Shown here in pieces: positions 22,991 through 35,238 of a stretch of DNA of 60,000 nucleotides. A model generated the notes under the pieces. The model searched no databases, was not told the DNA's origin, and saw nothing but the letters and a program-made list of their open reading frames with translations. A program made the translations under genes and the position numbers. Within the stretch, counting starts at the first letter, position 1, and each line of letters begins with the position of its first letter. The stretch comes from Adiantum capillus-veneris (lineage: Eukaryota > Streptophyta > Polypodiopsida > Polypodiales > Pteridaceae). Location: the NCBI GenBank assembly GCA_014529385.2, contig CM043944.1:79640384-79700383 (forward strand). The letters run 5' to 3'.

Positions 22991-23383
22991 ACATAGTTCA
23001 AAAGCAAATGCCTTGTATTACTACCCCTCATACATATTTTATCGGATCAATCTTGTGTGCTTCTTGATGCCTTCTTATCCTCTCTTAGCTCAACCACACC
23101 ACTCTGGAAACCAAAACTTGATAGAATGTCTTCAAATTCTCTTATACATTCTTCCCTTCTTTTTGTGGGCTGCATATCTCAAGCATACACTATAGGAGGA
23201 AAAATCCAGAATTGCCTCTATTGCCCAGATTAATATATGGAAATGGAGAGAGAAAACTTTGTGTTTGTGTTCATAGGTACAGCAGTAGACACGATAATGC
23301 TTGCAACAGATATATATATCGGCAAATATCCTTGCGCTTACTGCCGCGCCTATTACCGCGGATATTACCACTACACGGCTTTT

Positions 23384-23437
23384 CAAAAATAAAGGTGCTC
23401 ATTTTGGGTAACCAAAATTAGCACCTTTATTTTTTAC
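23384..23437. repeat. Inverted repeat (hairpin) in R
   Basis: Arms of about 24 bp read AAATAAAGGTGCTCATTTTG and, inverted, CAAAATTAGCACCTTTATTT. The same structure occurs at 54270-54322. Confidence 0.6.
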
Positions 23438-23871
23438 TTGCATAAAATATATGAAAAATAAATTGCATTTTGAAGAGTATGGAAAAAAATAAACAATACA
23501 CTTTGAAATTCCAAGTTACACCTTATCTTGATATTTTAAAGTACAAAAGAGTAGTAATTAAAAAAATACAAATAAGATTAAAATTTAAAATGCACAAGTA
23601 CATACGTTTGATAACCCTGACTCTACAATAACCAAAACTAAATTAAACAATTAATAACCCAAATTACTAATACAATATTATTTCTCCACACTTACCACCT
23701 GTAGAGATCCGACTATTGAGTTGAATTGCTTGCAAGAGATGTGATGGTTCTCCAACAAGCATTACCAAGTTTCGAATTTTGTGTGCCACTCTTGATACTT
23801 GACCATCTCTTTAGTCGGGCGACTCAGAGTGATATTTTCCTCAGTTAACAAGAACAAAAGAAATCAATAAA

Positions 23872-24108
23872 CTAAAACATTTTTTGAAGCGGTTCAGAGT
23901 CCAATTTTAATAAACTTACATATTTGTCCTTCCAAGATACTTTGCCTCCCGAACCATAGTGTGTGAAAGTTTGTCTTACTTGGGCATGGCATTGTGGAAT
24001 GTAGGATGAGCCTATGCAGATTATTTTCCCTTTTACTACATTTCCACTCCCACTCTGCATCTGCCATGTTGTTTCCCTATGATGTACCAAAGTCAACTTC
24101 ACCGCCAT
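23872..24108 (-). pseudogene. Unrecognised second coding-like island in R (copy 2)
   Basis: This is a paralogue of 2471-2668 and keeps GGKVSWKDKYVSLLKLD. Its open frame is longer at the N-terminal end. The family is not recognised. Confidence 0.35.
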
Positions 24109-24204
24109 ACTTTACTATGTGGTAGTGTCCATTCATGTCCGGAAATGGGTGCACCAATGTCCTTGTCCTCTACATCTAGAGAGGCACGCTTTGAAATAGG
24201 GGAC

Positions 24205-24331
24205 CACTTGTGGACTCTTGATGATGCTTGGGTGAAACAGGAGTTGAATGCAATGGTGTGGAACCCTATGATGGAAGGAGAGTGGGTCCCTGGAATGGGA
24301 GGGAAGTAAATTGTTACAGAATTTCATAGTG
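24205..24331. mobile_element. Possible miniature CACTA-type insert at the C1 site
   Basis: A 127-bp stretch starting CACTTGTGGACTC and ending TTTCATAGTG lies in R exactly where copy 1 holds the 3-kb C1. Its last 25 or so bases resemble the C1 terminus. It may be an internally deleted derivative or a trace of an old insertion. No matching 3-bp target duplication was seen. Confidence 0.35.
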
Positions 24332-25415
24332 ATCACAACCACCCCCATGTCCCACCTCATAAATCCCATGCCAATAATCCTCGTACCTAGGTATATGAGG
24401 TTGTCATCCCCTTCCTCTTGGGAGTGTTCCTTGGTGAGCCCTTTGATCACCCTACCCATTTGAAGTGAAAACTATTGTCTTATTTGAAGGTGTGCTTGAG
24501 GAGATTTGCTGACACCCACAAACCTTCTTCATCTTCAAAATTGAAGGAGTACTTTACTATATATATGTCCATGTAGCATGTAAGCGCTTCAAATGCATCA
24601 GCATGCAGTTATGGTAGCCTCCATATCGATAAATACCTAAAACATGGCGCTAAGCTTCTCCATCATGTGTCCTAGGTCATGCATAAGGAGTTGGGCCATG
24701 AGGACTTGATTAGCAACAACCATTCTGACTGGTGGAGTGCAAGGAAAAGTGGCACATGCTTGGGGATGGATAGAGCAAGGAAGCAGGGGAGAATAAGAGA
24801 GAAACCCAAAAACAAGAAAGTGATTCTAAAATGGGCCTTGCAAGTCACTTATAAAGGAGACAATTAAAAATAGGAAACTTTTATAAAACTTAAAAAACTC
24901 AACGGTGATTAAAGTTTAAACATCCTCTTTTGCATAGCAATGATCCGAACTCAAAGTGGTGAGCCTCGAAAGTTCCGAGGAGTGCCTCCAGAGGCTCCCA
25001 TTTTATAAATGTTGATGGAAAAATATATGCACAAGCCAAACACTAGTCATGTAGACATGTTGTATCTTCACTTGCTTGCTTCCATCCGCCACCTGCGTCA
25101 TCTTCAATTTACGACCCTTCTAATGATGGGACTTCAGCCCAATGAATTGAGGAGAGACTTTGTGGGCTCCCTTTGTGCTTGGCCGCATTGTCACCCACAT
25201 GCCTGTCACAAAGGTTGTGGTTACCCAATGGCCATTGTCGTCTTGCTCAATGCTACAGCAAAATGAGTCTACCCTTGAATGAGGTCTACGACTCATGCTA
25301 TCCAAGCTTCTTGCACCCTGAAAGCTGAAGCTCCCTTACCCCTAAATCTTTGCAAGTTGAAGGTTCCTAAAGCATAAAGGCAAGTTTTAACATGAATCTC
25401 TCTGACCTTAAAGCT

Positions 25416-26280
<865 letters not shown>

Positions 26281-27403
26281 TCACGCGTGTGCAAGAGGAT
26301 TGGGATGATCATGGCCCTCCAAATGCCCTGAACGTGCTTGATGGCTCAAGAAGAAACTCCCTTATCCTTGTGCCAAGTGCAAACGGACAATCTCTTGCTT
26401 GAGGCACATTGCTTTGTTTTGGGGGTTCCATCAATGCATAGCTCCAATGAACACATAGTTATCAATCCGGAGGGATGAGCTACTTGACTAGGGCATGGAA
26501 ACACTCAGAAAATTAGTGAGCTAATCATGGCAACACGAATGGTTGACTCTATGAGGTAAGCTTCTTAGCCTATGGAGGAGCTAAGCCACAATGATGGGAA
26601 GTCTCCAAATCCACCTCTAATCAACCCAATCCCACACACTAATGATTGCAAGATGCACACAACACTAATCCTATCATGCAACACAGTAATCGCAAGCACA
26701 CATGCATAGATCTATCGAGCACCACACTCCATTCAAACCTACATGCACACACAAGCAAAAGAAGGCAATCACACAAGATTAGAGCGGGATTAACCACTAA
26801 TTATTTAAGATATATCTAATCAAAGCATCATAGCCAATCACAAGAAGCATGAGAGAGGCATAGTGAAAGAGAATTAAGCATTGGTTTGTATTAACTAAGT
26901 CACATGAGCATTGATTAGTGTTAACCAAGTCTAATGCATATGTCCAACAATGGGACATCCTATTTATGCATACACAAAAATGCATGAAAAACAATATGCT
27001 GTACAAGAAGGATTTTGAGGGGAACTTCTTTAGAAAGACGGTGTAGCTATAAAGACATATGACATGGCTTTCAAGCTGGAACCCCTTTAAGAATGGTTTT
27101 TTCTGTCAAGGATATGTGCTCTCATCATACTGTGCACTGTGCGTGAGTGTTGGACTCTACGACACTCCACCAATTGTAAGTTAATAGACTTCGACTCTTA
27201 TGCTCATCTCATCCAGCATGAGCGACATGACTTAGATATGCTCAACTCTTCCAGCTTGAGCGTAAGCCTAAAAAATAAGACTCTTAGCACATATTTTAAT
27301 ATGACTTGAAGCTTTGCGACTAATGCTTTGCTCATTTTATGGCTTGGCAACCCGACTCTGACTATACCAAAGAGTGTTTTTTGCACCTTGGCGACTTGAC
27401 TTT
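26281..27403. other. Unassigned spacer
   Basis: No gene or element end was recognised on either strand. It may be the 3' part of the minus-strand retroelement remnant to its right. Confidence 0.4.
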
Positions 27404-28860
27404 CTACATTCTTGTGCTTACTACTACAAACATTTCTTGAGGCAAAAGTAATCTTGAATCCTCAAAAAGAGAATTAGTGAAGGACCAAGTTGGCATTGAA
27501 GGTTTCTTTTGACATACATGTTTTATCATCTTTGAATCTGCATTCATGTTGGTTGGGTTGTCTTTCTTTGAATGTGAAGACTCCATTATCTGTTTGATTC
27601 TCCAATTAGGCCTGTTGTAAGAAGTCTTTGATGTTGTTGTAGGCCTTTGTTGTCTATCGGCATCTGGCTTTTGACTCGGTTTATTGAAAGACTTAGGAAT
27701 CCAAATCTTTTGAGGACCTTTGTAACTCCCTTGTTGACTTTGTTGAGCTCTACGTCTTGTTGAGTTCTTGAGATCTTTGTGCAAGTTTGGTGTAGTTGCA
27801 ATTGGCTTGTGGTTGACTGGTAGCCAAATCTTTGTATAACCTGTGTAGAATCCTTGTCCAAGAGGAACATTCTTTGAGATCCATGTTTGATCTGTATCCT
27901 CTTGTGTGTTGTGGTAGACTTCAGCATCTTTTGATGGTGTTCTGCTATATACCTGTTCCTTAGGTATCCTAGGATATTGTCAAGGTTAATACCTTGTGGG
28001 CCTTATTTCTTGGGAGGGACTTGACATTACTTCATATGCTCTAACCTTCGGTTTTGGTACCCATATTTGTATGTTACCTCCATAGTACTTCTGTTCTTTT
28101 AAGCTCCATTGTGATGCTATCCATCCCATTTGTTTGTCTTTTTGTGTTTATTTCTTGTCTTTAATCCAAACTGGATCATTGAATTTGACTAAACTGCTCA
28201 GAACAAACACTTGTTTGACTTTCCTTTGCTTTCTTGAGTACTTTGGTTGAAATATCTTTTCTTTTCTGGATGTCTCCTTAGAGGTTTTAGTTGGGTCAGC
28301 AATTGACTTGAAGTTTTGAAAGCCTGACTTTCTTGAAGAAGTTGATCGATGAGGGTTCTTTGATTTAGAGGCATACGATGTCACACCTTCTTTACTAGTC
28401 GGTGGAAGTTCCACTTTGGCTTTACCTTTTTATGTAAGATTTGTCTTTGATTCCTATGACTTTTGCAACTTTAATTCCAGTATTAATAGTACTCGTAACT
28501 GTTTTTGGCTACGTCTTGGTGGCAAAGATAGTATTAGCATTTTATTTTCGTTGTAGGCCTTGTGTTGATCTAACCACTAATGTCCAAGGATGACATCTGC
28601 ATGCATTTCCTTTGAAGGCATCAACTAAAAATTTACCTGCTCTTCATAATTTTGGATGCTAAGGGTAGCAATCATTAAGTTTTTACTTGTAGCCTTACCC
28701 ATGATTTCTTTGTTACTAGGCTTGCCCTTAGTAATTTTTAGAATGCTTTGAATGTTGTCTACAACCATATTGCACTTCGCTTCTTTATCTAGTAAAGCAT
28801 TGCATTTGGCACTTGCTCCTTTTGTACTGCTGAGAACTATAGCTATTCTCATTACTGGTT
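27404..28860 (-). pseudogene. Retroelement gag/protease remnant with repeated W-(I/V)-P-K motifs
   Basis: Read on the minus strand, the segment at 28625-28852 contains a retropepsin-like stretch (NALLDKEAKCNMVVDN), with D-K-E where D-S/T-G is expected. A second block downstream reads ADVILGH then WLDQHKAY. Further along are five spaced Trp motifs: VWIKDKK (about 28155), IWVPKPK (28060), TWISKNVP (27880), IWLPVNH (27815) and IWIPKSF (27695). The gag end of some plant copia elements carries a similar IWVPK motif, so a retroelement origin is inferred. Frames are broken throughout. Confidence 0.45.
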
Positions 28861-28967
28861 CTATTGAAGATTTCTGTCATGCTTTTGCCATGGTTTCCAC
28901 TTTCTCTACCTCTCTCTCTCTTTCTCTATCTCTCTCTCTCTACTTCCTCTCTCTCTCTACTTACCTC

Positions 28968-28998
<31 letters not shown>

Positions 28999-29500
28999 CT
29001 CTCTTTCTCTATCTCTCTCTCTCTACTTACCTCTCTCTCTCTCTCGCTCTCTACTTCCCTATCTCTCTAATGATCTAACGAGCAACTGATCTAGGGAGAT
29101 CTAGATGCCCACGACTGCGGAGGACTACACAACATCGACAAAGGCTGCATCGGAGGATCTAGCTAGGTCACTTTGGCTCGACATGCACAACGCTCGGTCA
29201 GAGTACTGACCATGGAGGAGATCTACCTATCCCAACTAGCTCGTTTAGCCGTTTAGTCCACACCTAGCAGTTTAGGATTCCATAATATTTTATTTTGTCA
29301 TCTTCTTACTCTGACTTTGTATCAGATCCATCTCATGTCTCATAGGTCACTTTGGCCTTTCGAAGACGTTAATATAACATTTCATTTTATTTCTCTCTTT
29401 AATTTTTTTTTCTTTAATTTTAATTTCCTAAGAATACATTAATTCTCTCTCTCTCTTTCTCTCTCTCTCTCTTTGATTACCTACACACACACACACACAC

Positions 29501-29545
<45 letters not shown>

Positions 29546-29684
29546 ACACACACACACACCTCTCTCTCTCTCTTTCCTACACACACATGCACACACCGCT
29601 CTCTGTCTCTCTATTTCCTACACACACACACATACACACACCTCTCTCTCTCTCTTTCCTCTACACACAGATACACACACACAC

Positions 29685-29732
<48 letters not shown>

Positions 29733-29753
29733 TACACACACACACACACACAC

Positions 29754-29818
<65 letters not shown>

Positions 29819-29872
29819 ACTCTCTTTCTCTACCTCTCTCTCTCTTTCTCTATCTCTCTCTCTCTACTTACC

Positions 29873-29903
<31 letters not shown>

Positions 29904-30345
29904 CTCTCTTTCTCTATCTCTCTCTCTCTACTTACCTCTCTCTCTCTCGCTCTCTACTTCCCTATCTCTCTAATGATCTAACGAGAAACTGATCTAGGGA
30001 GATCTAGATGCCCACGACTGCGGAGGACTACACAACATCGACAAAGGCTGCATCAGAGGATCTAGCTAGGTCACTTTGGCTCGACATGCACAACGCTCGG
30101 TCAGAGTACTGACCATGGAGGAGATCTACCTATCCCAACTAGCTCGTTTGTCGGTTAGTGCACACCTAGCAGTTTAGGATTCCATAATATTTTATTTTGT
30201 CATCTTCTTACTCTGACTTTGTATCAGATCCATCTCATGTCTCATAGTTCACTTTGGCCTTTCGAAGACGTTAATATAACATTTCATTTTATTTCTCTCT
30301 TTAAATTTTTTTTCTTTAATTTTAATTTCCTAAGAATACATTAAT

Positions 30346-30376
<31 letters not shown>

Positions 30377-30402
30377 TTGATTACCTACACACACACACAC
30401 AC

Positions 30403-30444
<42 letters not shown>

Positions 30445-30465
30445 TACACACACACACACACACAC

Positions 30466-30522
<57 letters not shown>

Positions 30523-30665
30523 ACACACACACACACACCTCTCTCTCTCTCTCTTTCCTACACACACATGCACACACCGCTCTCTGTCTCTCTATTTCCT
30601 ACACACACACACATACACACACCTCTCTCTCTCTCTTTCCTCTACACACAGATACACACACACAC

Positions 30666-30703
<38 letters not shown>

Positions 30704-30726
30704 TACACACACACACACACACACAC

Positions 30727-30764
<38 letters not shown>

Positions 30765-31091
30765 CACACACACACACGATGTAGAGAGAGAGAGAGAGAG
30801 AGAGATAGGGGTTGGGGAGGGTGGAGATGGACATAATACCTGTGCAGCAGGTTTCGGCCAAGACCCAAGCAGGCAAAAATGTCCCCTGCACGCGGGTTTC
30901 ACTTTTTTTTCCCAATTTTTTTTGCGTCGCTATACGCGTCGATATACGCGTGGCAAATAAAAGCCTTTCCATGCGTATATCGATGTACACTACGACACAT
31001 ATAGCGACACCCGCTAATGTCGTCGATATACGCGTGGAAAAGCATGGCCGTCGATATATACGCGTCGATATCTTCATTTAGTGTTGTAGTG
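28861..31091. mobile_element. CACTA-type element W, right end with duplicated microsatellite block
   Basis: The right end reads TTAGTGTTGTAGTG at 31078-31091, giving the terminus CACTACAACACTAAATG. Short repeats built on CGTCGATATACGCGT precede it at 30925-31070. The interior is dominated by CT and CA repeats in two direct copies (offset 903-904 bp). Its non-repetitive part is a distant relative of 34690-35060. The element cuts a hAT transposase gene, which resumes at 31092. The left end was not located. Confidence 0.55.
28900..30780. repeat. Direct duplication of a ~903-bp CT/CA-rich unit
   Basis: Unit one (about 28900-29810) and unit two (about 29811-30780) share a unique core, for example 29071-29400 with 29974-30303, with only a few differences. 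Both end in CT and CA runs. All the long Leu-Ser, His-Thr and Arg-Glu ORFs here come from dinucleotide repeats. Confidence 0.85.
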
Positions 31092-31702
31092 ATCAAAGCA
31101 TCTTGAAATATTGGATTGCACATAGCATTGAACGATATGCCACACGCAACAAATACTTGTGTCCATTTTAAATGCAACTCAAGCAACCATTGTTTACCTA
31201 ATGCTTCAGGCATTGTCTATCCATTGGATGACGCTCTGCCGGATTTTCTTGTGCTAGGAACTCCTCCTGATGTAGAAGCATGTCCATGAAGAGGGTTTAA
31301 TTGAGAACTTTGATCGTTTACTTGAGTGGTACACACCTCTTCTGTTGCCTCATTGCATACAGATGGTTCCATATTTGCATGAATATCTTTAGAAACATCA
31401 CCTTTATGTTTAGCTGCAAGAATCAACTTTACTTTGCGAGAATACATGGCAAATTTTTCATGAATATCTTTTGGTGGTGCCCCGCACTTTTCAGCATTGC
31501 CAGGGACTTTAAATAAATGCTCTTTAATTCTGGTTGCATTACCACTAAACTCGTGGCCACAAGATTTACATTTAAGTCGAGATGTATTTCTCCCAGCTTT
31601 CAACTCATGCACATAACTCCACTCTTGTCCTTTCACCATGATGCACAAAAGTAATTTGCTAGTAAAAACAAAGTCAATGACCATTTTCATAATCAAAATC
31701 AA
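31092..31702 (-). pseudogene. hAT transposase N-terminus (BED finger and start of DUF659), disrupted
   Basis: The likely start is the ATG at 31637-31639 (MVKGQEWSYVHELK). A BED-type zinc finger follows: CKSCGHEF, then RIKEHLFKVPGNAEKC, the spacing common in plant hAT proteins that bind element ends. A single in-frame stop at 31217-31219 interrupts the frame, which continues as KWTQVFVACGISFNAMCNP, the opening of the DUF659 region. It ends where element W begins at 31091. The dimerisation and catalytic parts are not in the window. Confidence 0.75.
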
Positions 31703-32876
31703 TTAAAACATTAAACTAATTTAACTAACAATGATTGAACGAAATTAAAATAATTAAAAACAACGATTGAACAAAAATACAATAATAAAAAACAATACAA
31801 TTGGATTACATATAAATTGCATCGATTTATCTAAAGTGCGAGCTTGTAGCTTTAATACATTACGATAATCAATAATTACAATTAAATTAAGTATTAAAAT
31901 GATTATCATTATAAATTGCTATACATACAAGAGCTATAAGTGACATTTTTAAATGTCAAAATGATAATCACTTACAGTACTTGATAATTATCGTATCTAT
32001 GTAAAGTGCAAACAAAAAGTTCTTACACTTTACCATAGATTTTAAAGCGATTATATATCTACAATGCGAGCATGTGTATGCTCTCACACAGTACGGTAGA
32101 TTTTGCAGTTTAAATATCTGACACGAGAATATCAATATTTTTGGACATGTTTTTCCTAAATTTTTACTCTAGTGAGAGCATAGCAGTGTGAATAGCTCTA
32201 CACAAAACGTAAAAATATAATTTTTGTTTCATTATATTCATTTTGAAGTGAGAGAAAATCTCTACACATCAAAATCGAACTTTAAATTACATAAAATTAA
32301 TTTTTATGTAATTATATTTTTAAACTAATTATCTTATGTGAGAGTACACTCTACACACAACGATAATATCTTACTGTTTTTTTCTTAGTCACTTTCAAGT
32401 GTCAATTAATTGAACACATTGACAAGTGATTCTTATAATTACAGTTTGTATCAGGTGAGAGATTAAACTCGTCACAAAATACAAACTTTCAACTATTTAC
32501 TAAGTTTTTCAAAACAAATTCATATATTTGAATCACAAAACTTAAATTCTATTTAATTTTTATTTTTATTAAACTAAAATTATTTTATTTTTTTACAAAT
32601 TACTTTTTTTGATCGTTTGGTGAGAGTACTCACATGGACAACACTGATTGTGAAAGCTGGTATAAGGCCTGTCGCGTGCTGCTATATATACTAACATATT
32701 TGATCGTTATAATTTTCGTTCGAAAAAAATTTCGATCGAAAAATCAAGAAGTTATACGATTACCCGTTTATGCTGATGTGGCACCGTATAATACGGCCGT
32801 ATAATTTAGATAAACGAATAATACGCCCATTATTCGCGTATTATACGTCTCCCGAATAGCGAATAATGCAACTTAG
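31703..32876 (-). mobile_element. hAT element 5' region with subterminal repeats
   Basis: The AT-rich stretch upstream of the BED exon contains several spaced GTGAGAG...CTCTACACA units at about 32170, 32250, 32338, 32455 and 32621. At 32785-32868 is a cluster of palindromes made of CGTATAATACG and GAATAATG. The outer end is probably near 32872. Subterminal repeats are typical of hAT ends, so this assignment is an inference from position. Confidence 0.4.
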
Positions 32877-33690
32877 GTTTTGTCTACGGCTTGCCCAAAC
32901 CATCCATAGTTGATTAGGTAAGTTTAAGCTAAGTCAAGAGCACGTATGGCAAGTTGTAGACAAAACCGCAAGAAGAAACACCAAATATACGAGTCATTTC
33001 TAAAGTCCATTCGCGTTTTTCTACGGAAAAATGGAAACGGACTTTGAAAAAGGCTTCAACACTTGTCCAAACCATCCATAGTTGAATAGGTAAGCTTTAG
33101 GCAATGTCAAGAGCGCGTATGTCAAGCCATAGGTAAAACCGCAAGAAGAAACACCAAACACAAGCCGTTTTTGAAGTAAAGTTTGTGTGCATTTTTCTAC
33201 GAAAAAATGCAAACGGACTTAGGAAACGGCTTCAACACTTGCCCAAACCATCCATAGTTGATTAGGTAAGCTTTAGACAAAGTCACTAGTGTATACGGCA
33301 AGCCGTAATAAAACCCCAAGAAGAAACGCCAAACACAGAAGCTGTTTCTTAAGTCCGTTCGCGTTTTTTGCGAAAAAATGCAAACGGACTTCGGAAATGG
33401 CTTGTGTGCTTGCCTAAACCATTTATAGTTGATTAGAGAAGCTTTACACTAAGTTAAGAGCACGTATGGCAAGCCGTAGATAAAACCGCAAGAAGAAACG
33501 CCAGATATACAAACCGTTTTCGAAGTCTGTTCGCGTTTCTCTATGGAAAAACGCAAATGGACTTCAGAAACGGCTTGTGTGTTTGCCCAAACCATCCATA
33601 GTTGATTAGGTAAGCTTTAGGCAAAGTCAAGAGTGCGTATGGCAAGTCGTAGACAAAACTGCAAGAAGAAACGCCAAATATACAAAAAAA
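32877..33690. repeat. Tandem hairpin satellite, array 1
   Basis: Five units of about 160-185 bp each contain a box like CCAAACCATCCATAGTTGAT (at about 32895, 33058, 33242, 33414 and 33584). Between boxes is a palindrome, AAGTCCGTTCGCGTTTTTC with its complement GAAAAACGCAAACGGACTT. A second array is at 54604-55600. Minus-strand ORFs here repeat with the unit and are not convincing proteins. Confidence 0.8.
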
Positions 33691-33764
33691 TTTAAATCAA
33701 AATAAGCCCTTGATCTCATGTACCATTGTGTGTTTCAACAGTAGGAGTTCCCTTCTGTAGCCTG

Positions 33765-34457
33765 ATGTCGTCCTTTGGTACCCATGTTGCACGCAAGAGC
33801 TTTCTTGCGGTGGCAATGACACTAAAGAAGGACCCCGTCGCCCGCCAAGAAGCACAAATCACAGCCCTTGAGGCTCATATTCAAGAACTCAGCGGGGAGA
33901 ATGAGAGACTTAAAGAACATTTACGAAAGCTTGAAGATGTGAAGGAAGAAGAGAGCCAAGCTCTGCTTGAAAAAGAACATGCATTCGAAGTGGCAGAAGA
34001 ATCACATAAAACAACACATAAGAAGATTGACACCAAGATATAGGCGGCCCTACAAGAATGCCAGCTACAAGAATCTCTTGGCCTCAAGGTCAACATATGG
34101 GGTCTACACTTATGGTGGTGTACCTTGGAGGACACCCTTCAGAAAGAAATCACCAAGCTCAATGGCATTCTTCAACCTATCTACATCAAGCCCGAAATTG
34201 TTGCTTGGATCAATGATACACATATACATGTGCCACCCAAGCATTGCATACTCACTTTCAAGGGCAAAGATGAGCGTATGAAGTTGCTACGTAAATCTCG
34301 ACTTCTCAAGGTAAAAAAGCTTTGGAATGCAAAAGAATGGACCATGAATCAACTCAAGAGTAATGCAAGCAAGCTCAAGAAAATTCACAAAGCATGCAAG
34401 CAAGGTAAATGGACAGTCTATCAAGGTGGCAAAGCGATCATCCAGGAATTTCAATAA
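33765..34457 (+). pseudogene. Coiled-coil, LINE ORF1p-like nucleic-acid-binding protein (one in-frame TAG)
   Basis: From the ATG at 33765, conserved in the second copy, the frame encodes about 230 residues with one TAG at 34041-34043. Residues 25-85 form a coiled coil rich in Glu, Leu and Lys (ITALEAHIQELSGENERLKE). The second half has WINDTHIHVPPKHCILTF, then KDERMKLLRKSRLLK, and ends GKWTVYQGGKAIIQEFQ. This resembles the C-terminal RNA-binding half of L1-type ORF1 proteins (Transposase_22 group), which bind element RNA; that comparison is from memory. The paralogue at 55681 has the same TAG. It could also be a CACTA accessory protein. Confidence 0.5.
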
Positions 34458-34637
34458 CCCAAACCGGCTCTCCTCTCAGCCGACCCTTAGGTTTTTGTTC
34501 TCTCTTTTTTCCTACTCTACCCTCTTGATGGACCCTCAGTCCTTAACTTATATGTATCAGGCCGCATTGAGAAGCAATTGTTGTAATGTTGTGTTTTTGT
34601 TCTCATGGGTCATATAAGACCTCCGTGGATGACAATT

Positions 34638-34640
<3 letters not shown>

Positions 34641-34692
<52 letters not shown>
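34641..34692. repeat. (CT)n microsatellite
   Basis: A pure CT run, also present and longer in the paralogous position 56527-56600. Confidence 0.9.
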
Positions 34693-34695
<3 letters not shown>

Positions 34696-34699
34696 CTAA

Positions 34700-34950
34700 A
34701 GATATATTAGTTGAAAGAGCCATTGAGCTCGAGAGAGCTAGACGTCCACAATATCAATCGAGGCTCCATCAGAGGATCAAGACTACTCTAGCACGATATG
34801 GGAGATACCCATTATGTCTATTTACAAAGGCATACATTGACAAAGCTCTTCACCGACCGATGCACTACTTTCTTAGACAACGCCAAATGTTAGAAATTGA
34901 TGAAGATGATGATGATTTTAGTCTTCCACTTTACTTCACTTTTATGTTTG
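34700..34950 (+). pseudogene. Conserved unrecognised peptide in element Y
   Basis: The forward frame reads ILVERAIELERARRPQYQ, RLHQRIKTTLARYGRYPL and LEIDEDDDDFSLP. The copy at 56605-56840 keeps nearly all of it, with an added stop. A weaker relative occurs in element W near 29070-29170. The family is unknown. The ORF extending left into the CT run is inflated by the repeat. Confidence 0.4.
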
Positions 34951-35043
34951 TACCTACACATTATATTAGATGCACAAGGAGTTTATCGGATTGGTCATTT
35001 TGGCATTTTGAAGACATTAAATATATCATTTCATTTCATTTCT

Positions 35044-35049
<6 letters not shown>

Positions 35050-35120
<71 letters not shown>

Positions 35121-35207
35121 TGTAGAGAGAGAGAGAAAGAAAGAGGGGAAGGGAACATAAGAGAGAGGAGAGGGAGGGAGCATACGTGGCTCTCCCTCCT
35201 CTCCTCA

Positions 35208-35238
<31 letters not shown>

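Larger units (their letters stand above)
22771..25415. repeat. Dispersed repeat R, copy 2
   Basis: The sequence matches R copy 1 in two arms (1570-2804 and 5799-7020), joined here by a 127-bp insert instead of a 3-kb CACTA element. A segment at about 23300-23560 with reverse-oriented TTATTACCGC motifs and a hairpin is shared with copy 4 but absent from copy 1. Confidence 0.6.

Noticed and set aside
28752-30960. Long Leu-Ser, His-Thr and Arg-Glu ORFs on both strands
   Set aside because: They are translations of CT, CA and GA dinucleotide repeats; open frames arise automatically.
33021-33212. Minus-strand ORFs in the hairpin satellite (also 54683-54892 and 55112-55510)
   Set aside because: Their repeated phrase (LPKAYLINYGWFGQ) follows the satellite period and is explained by the repeated DNA.
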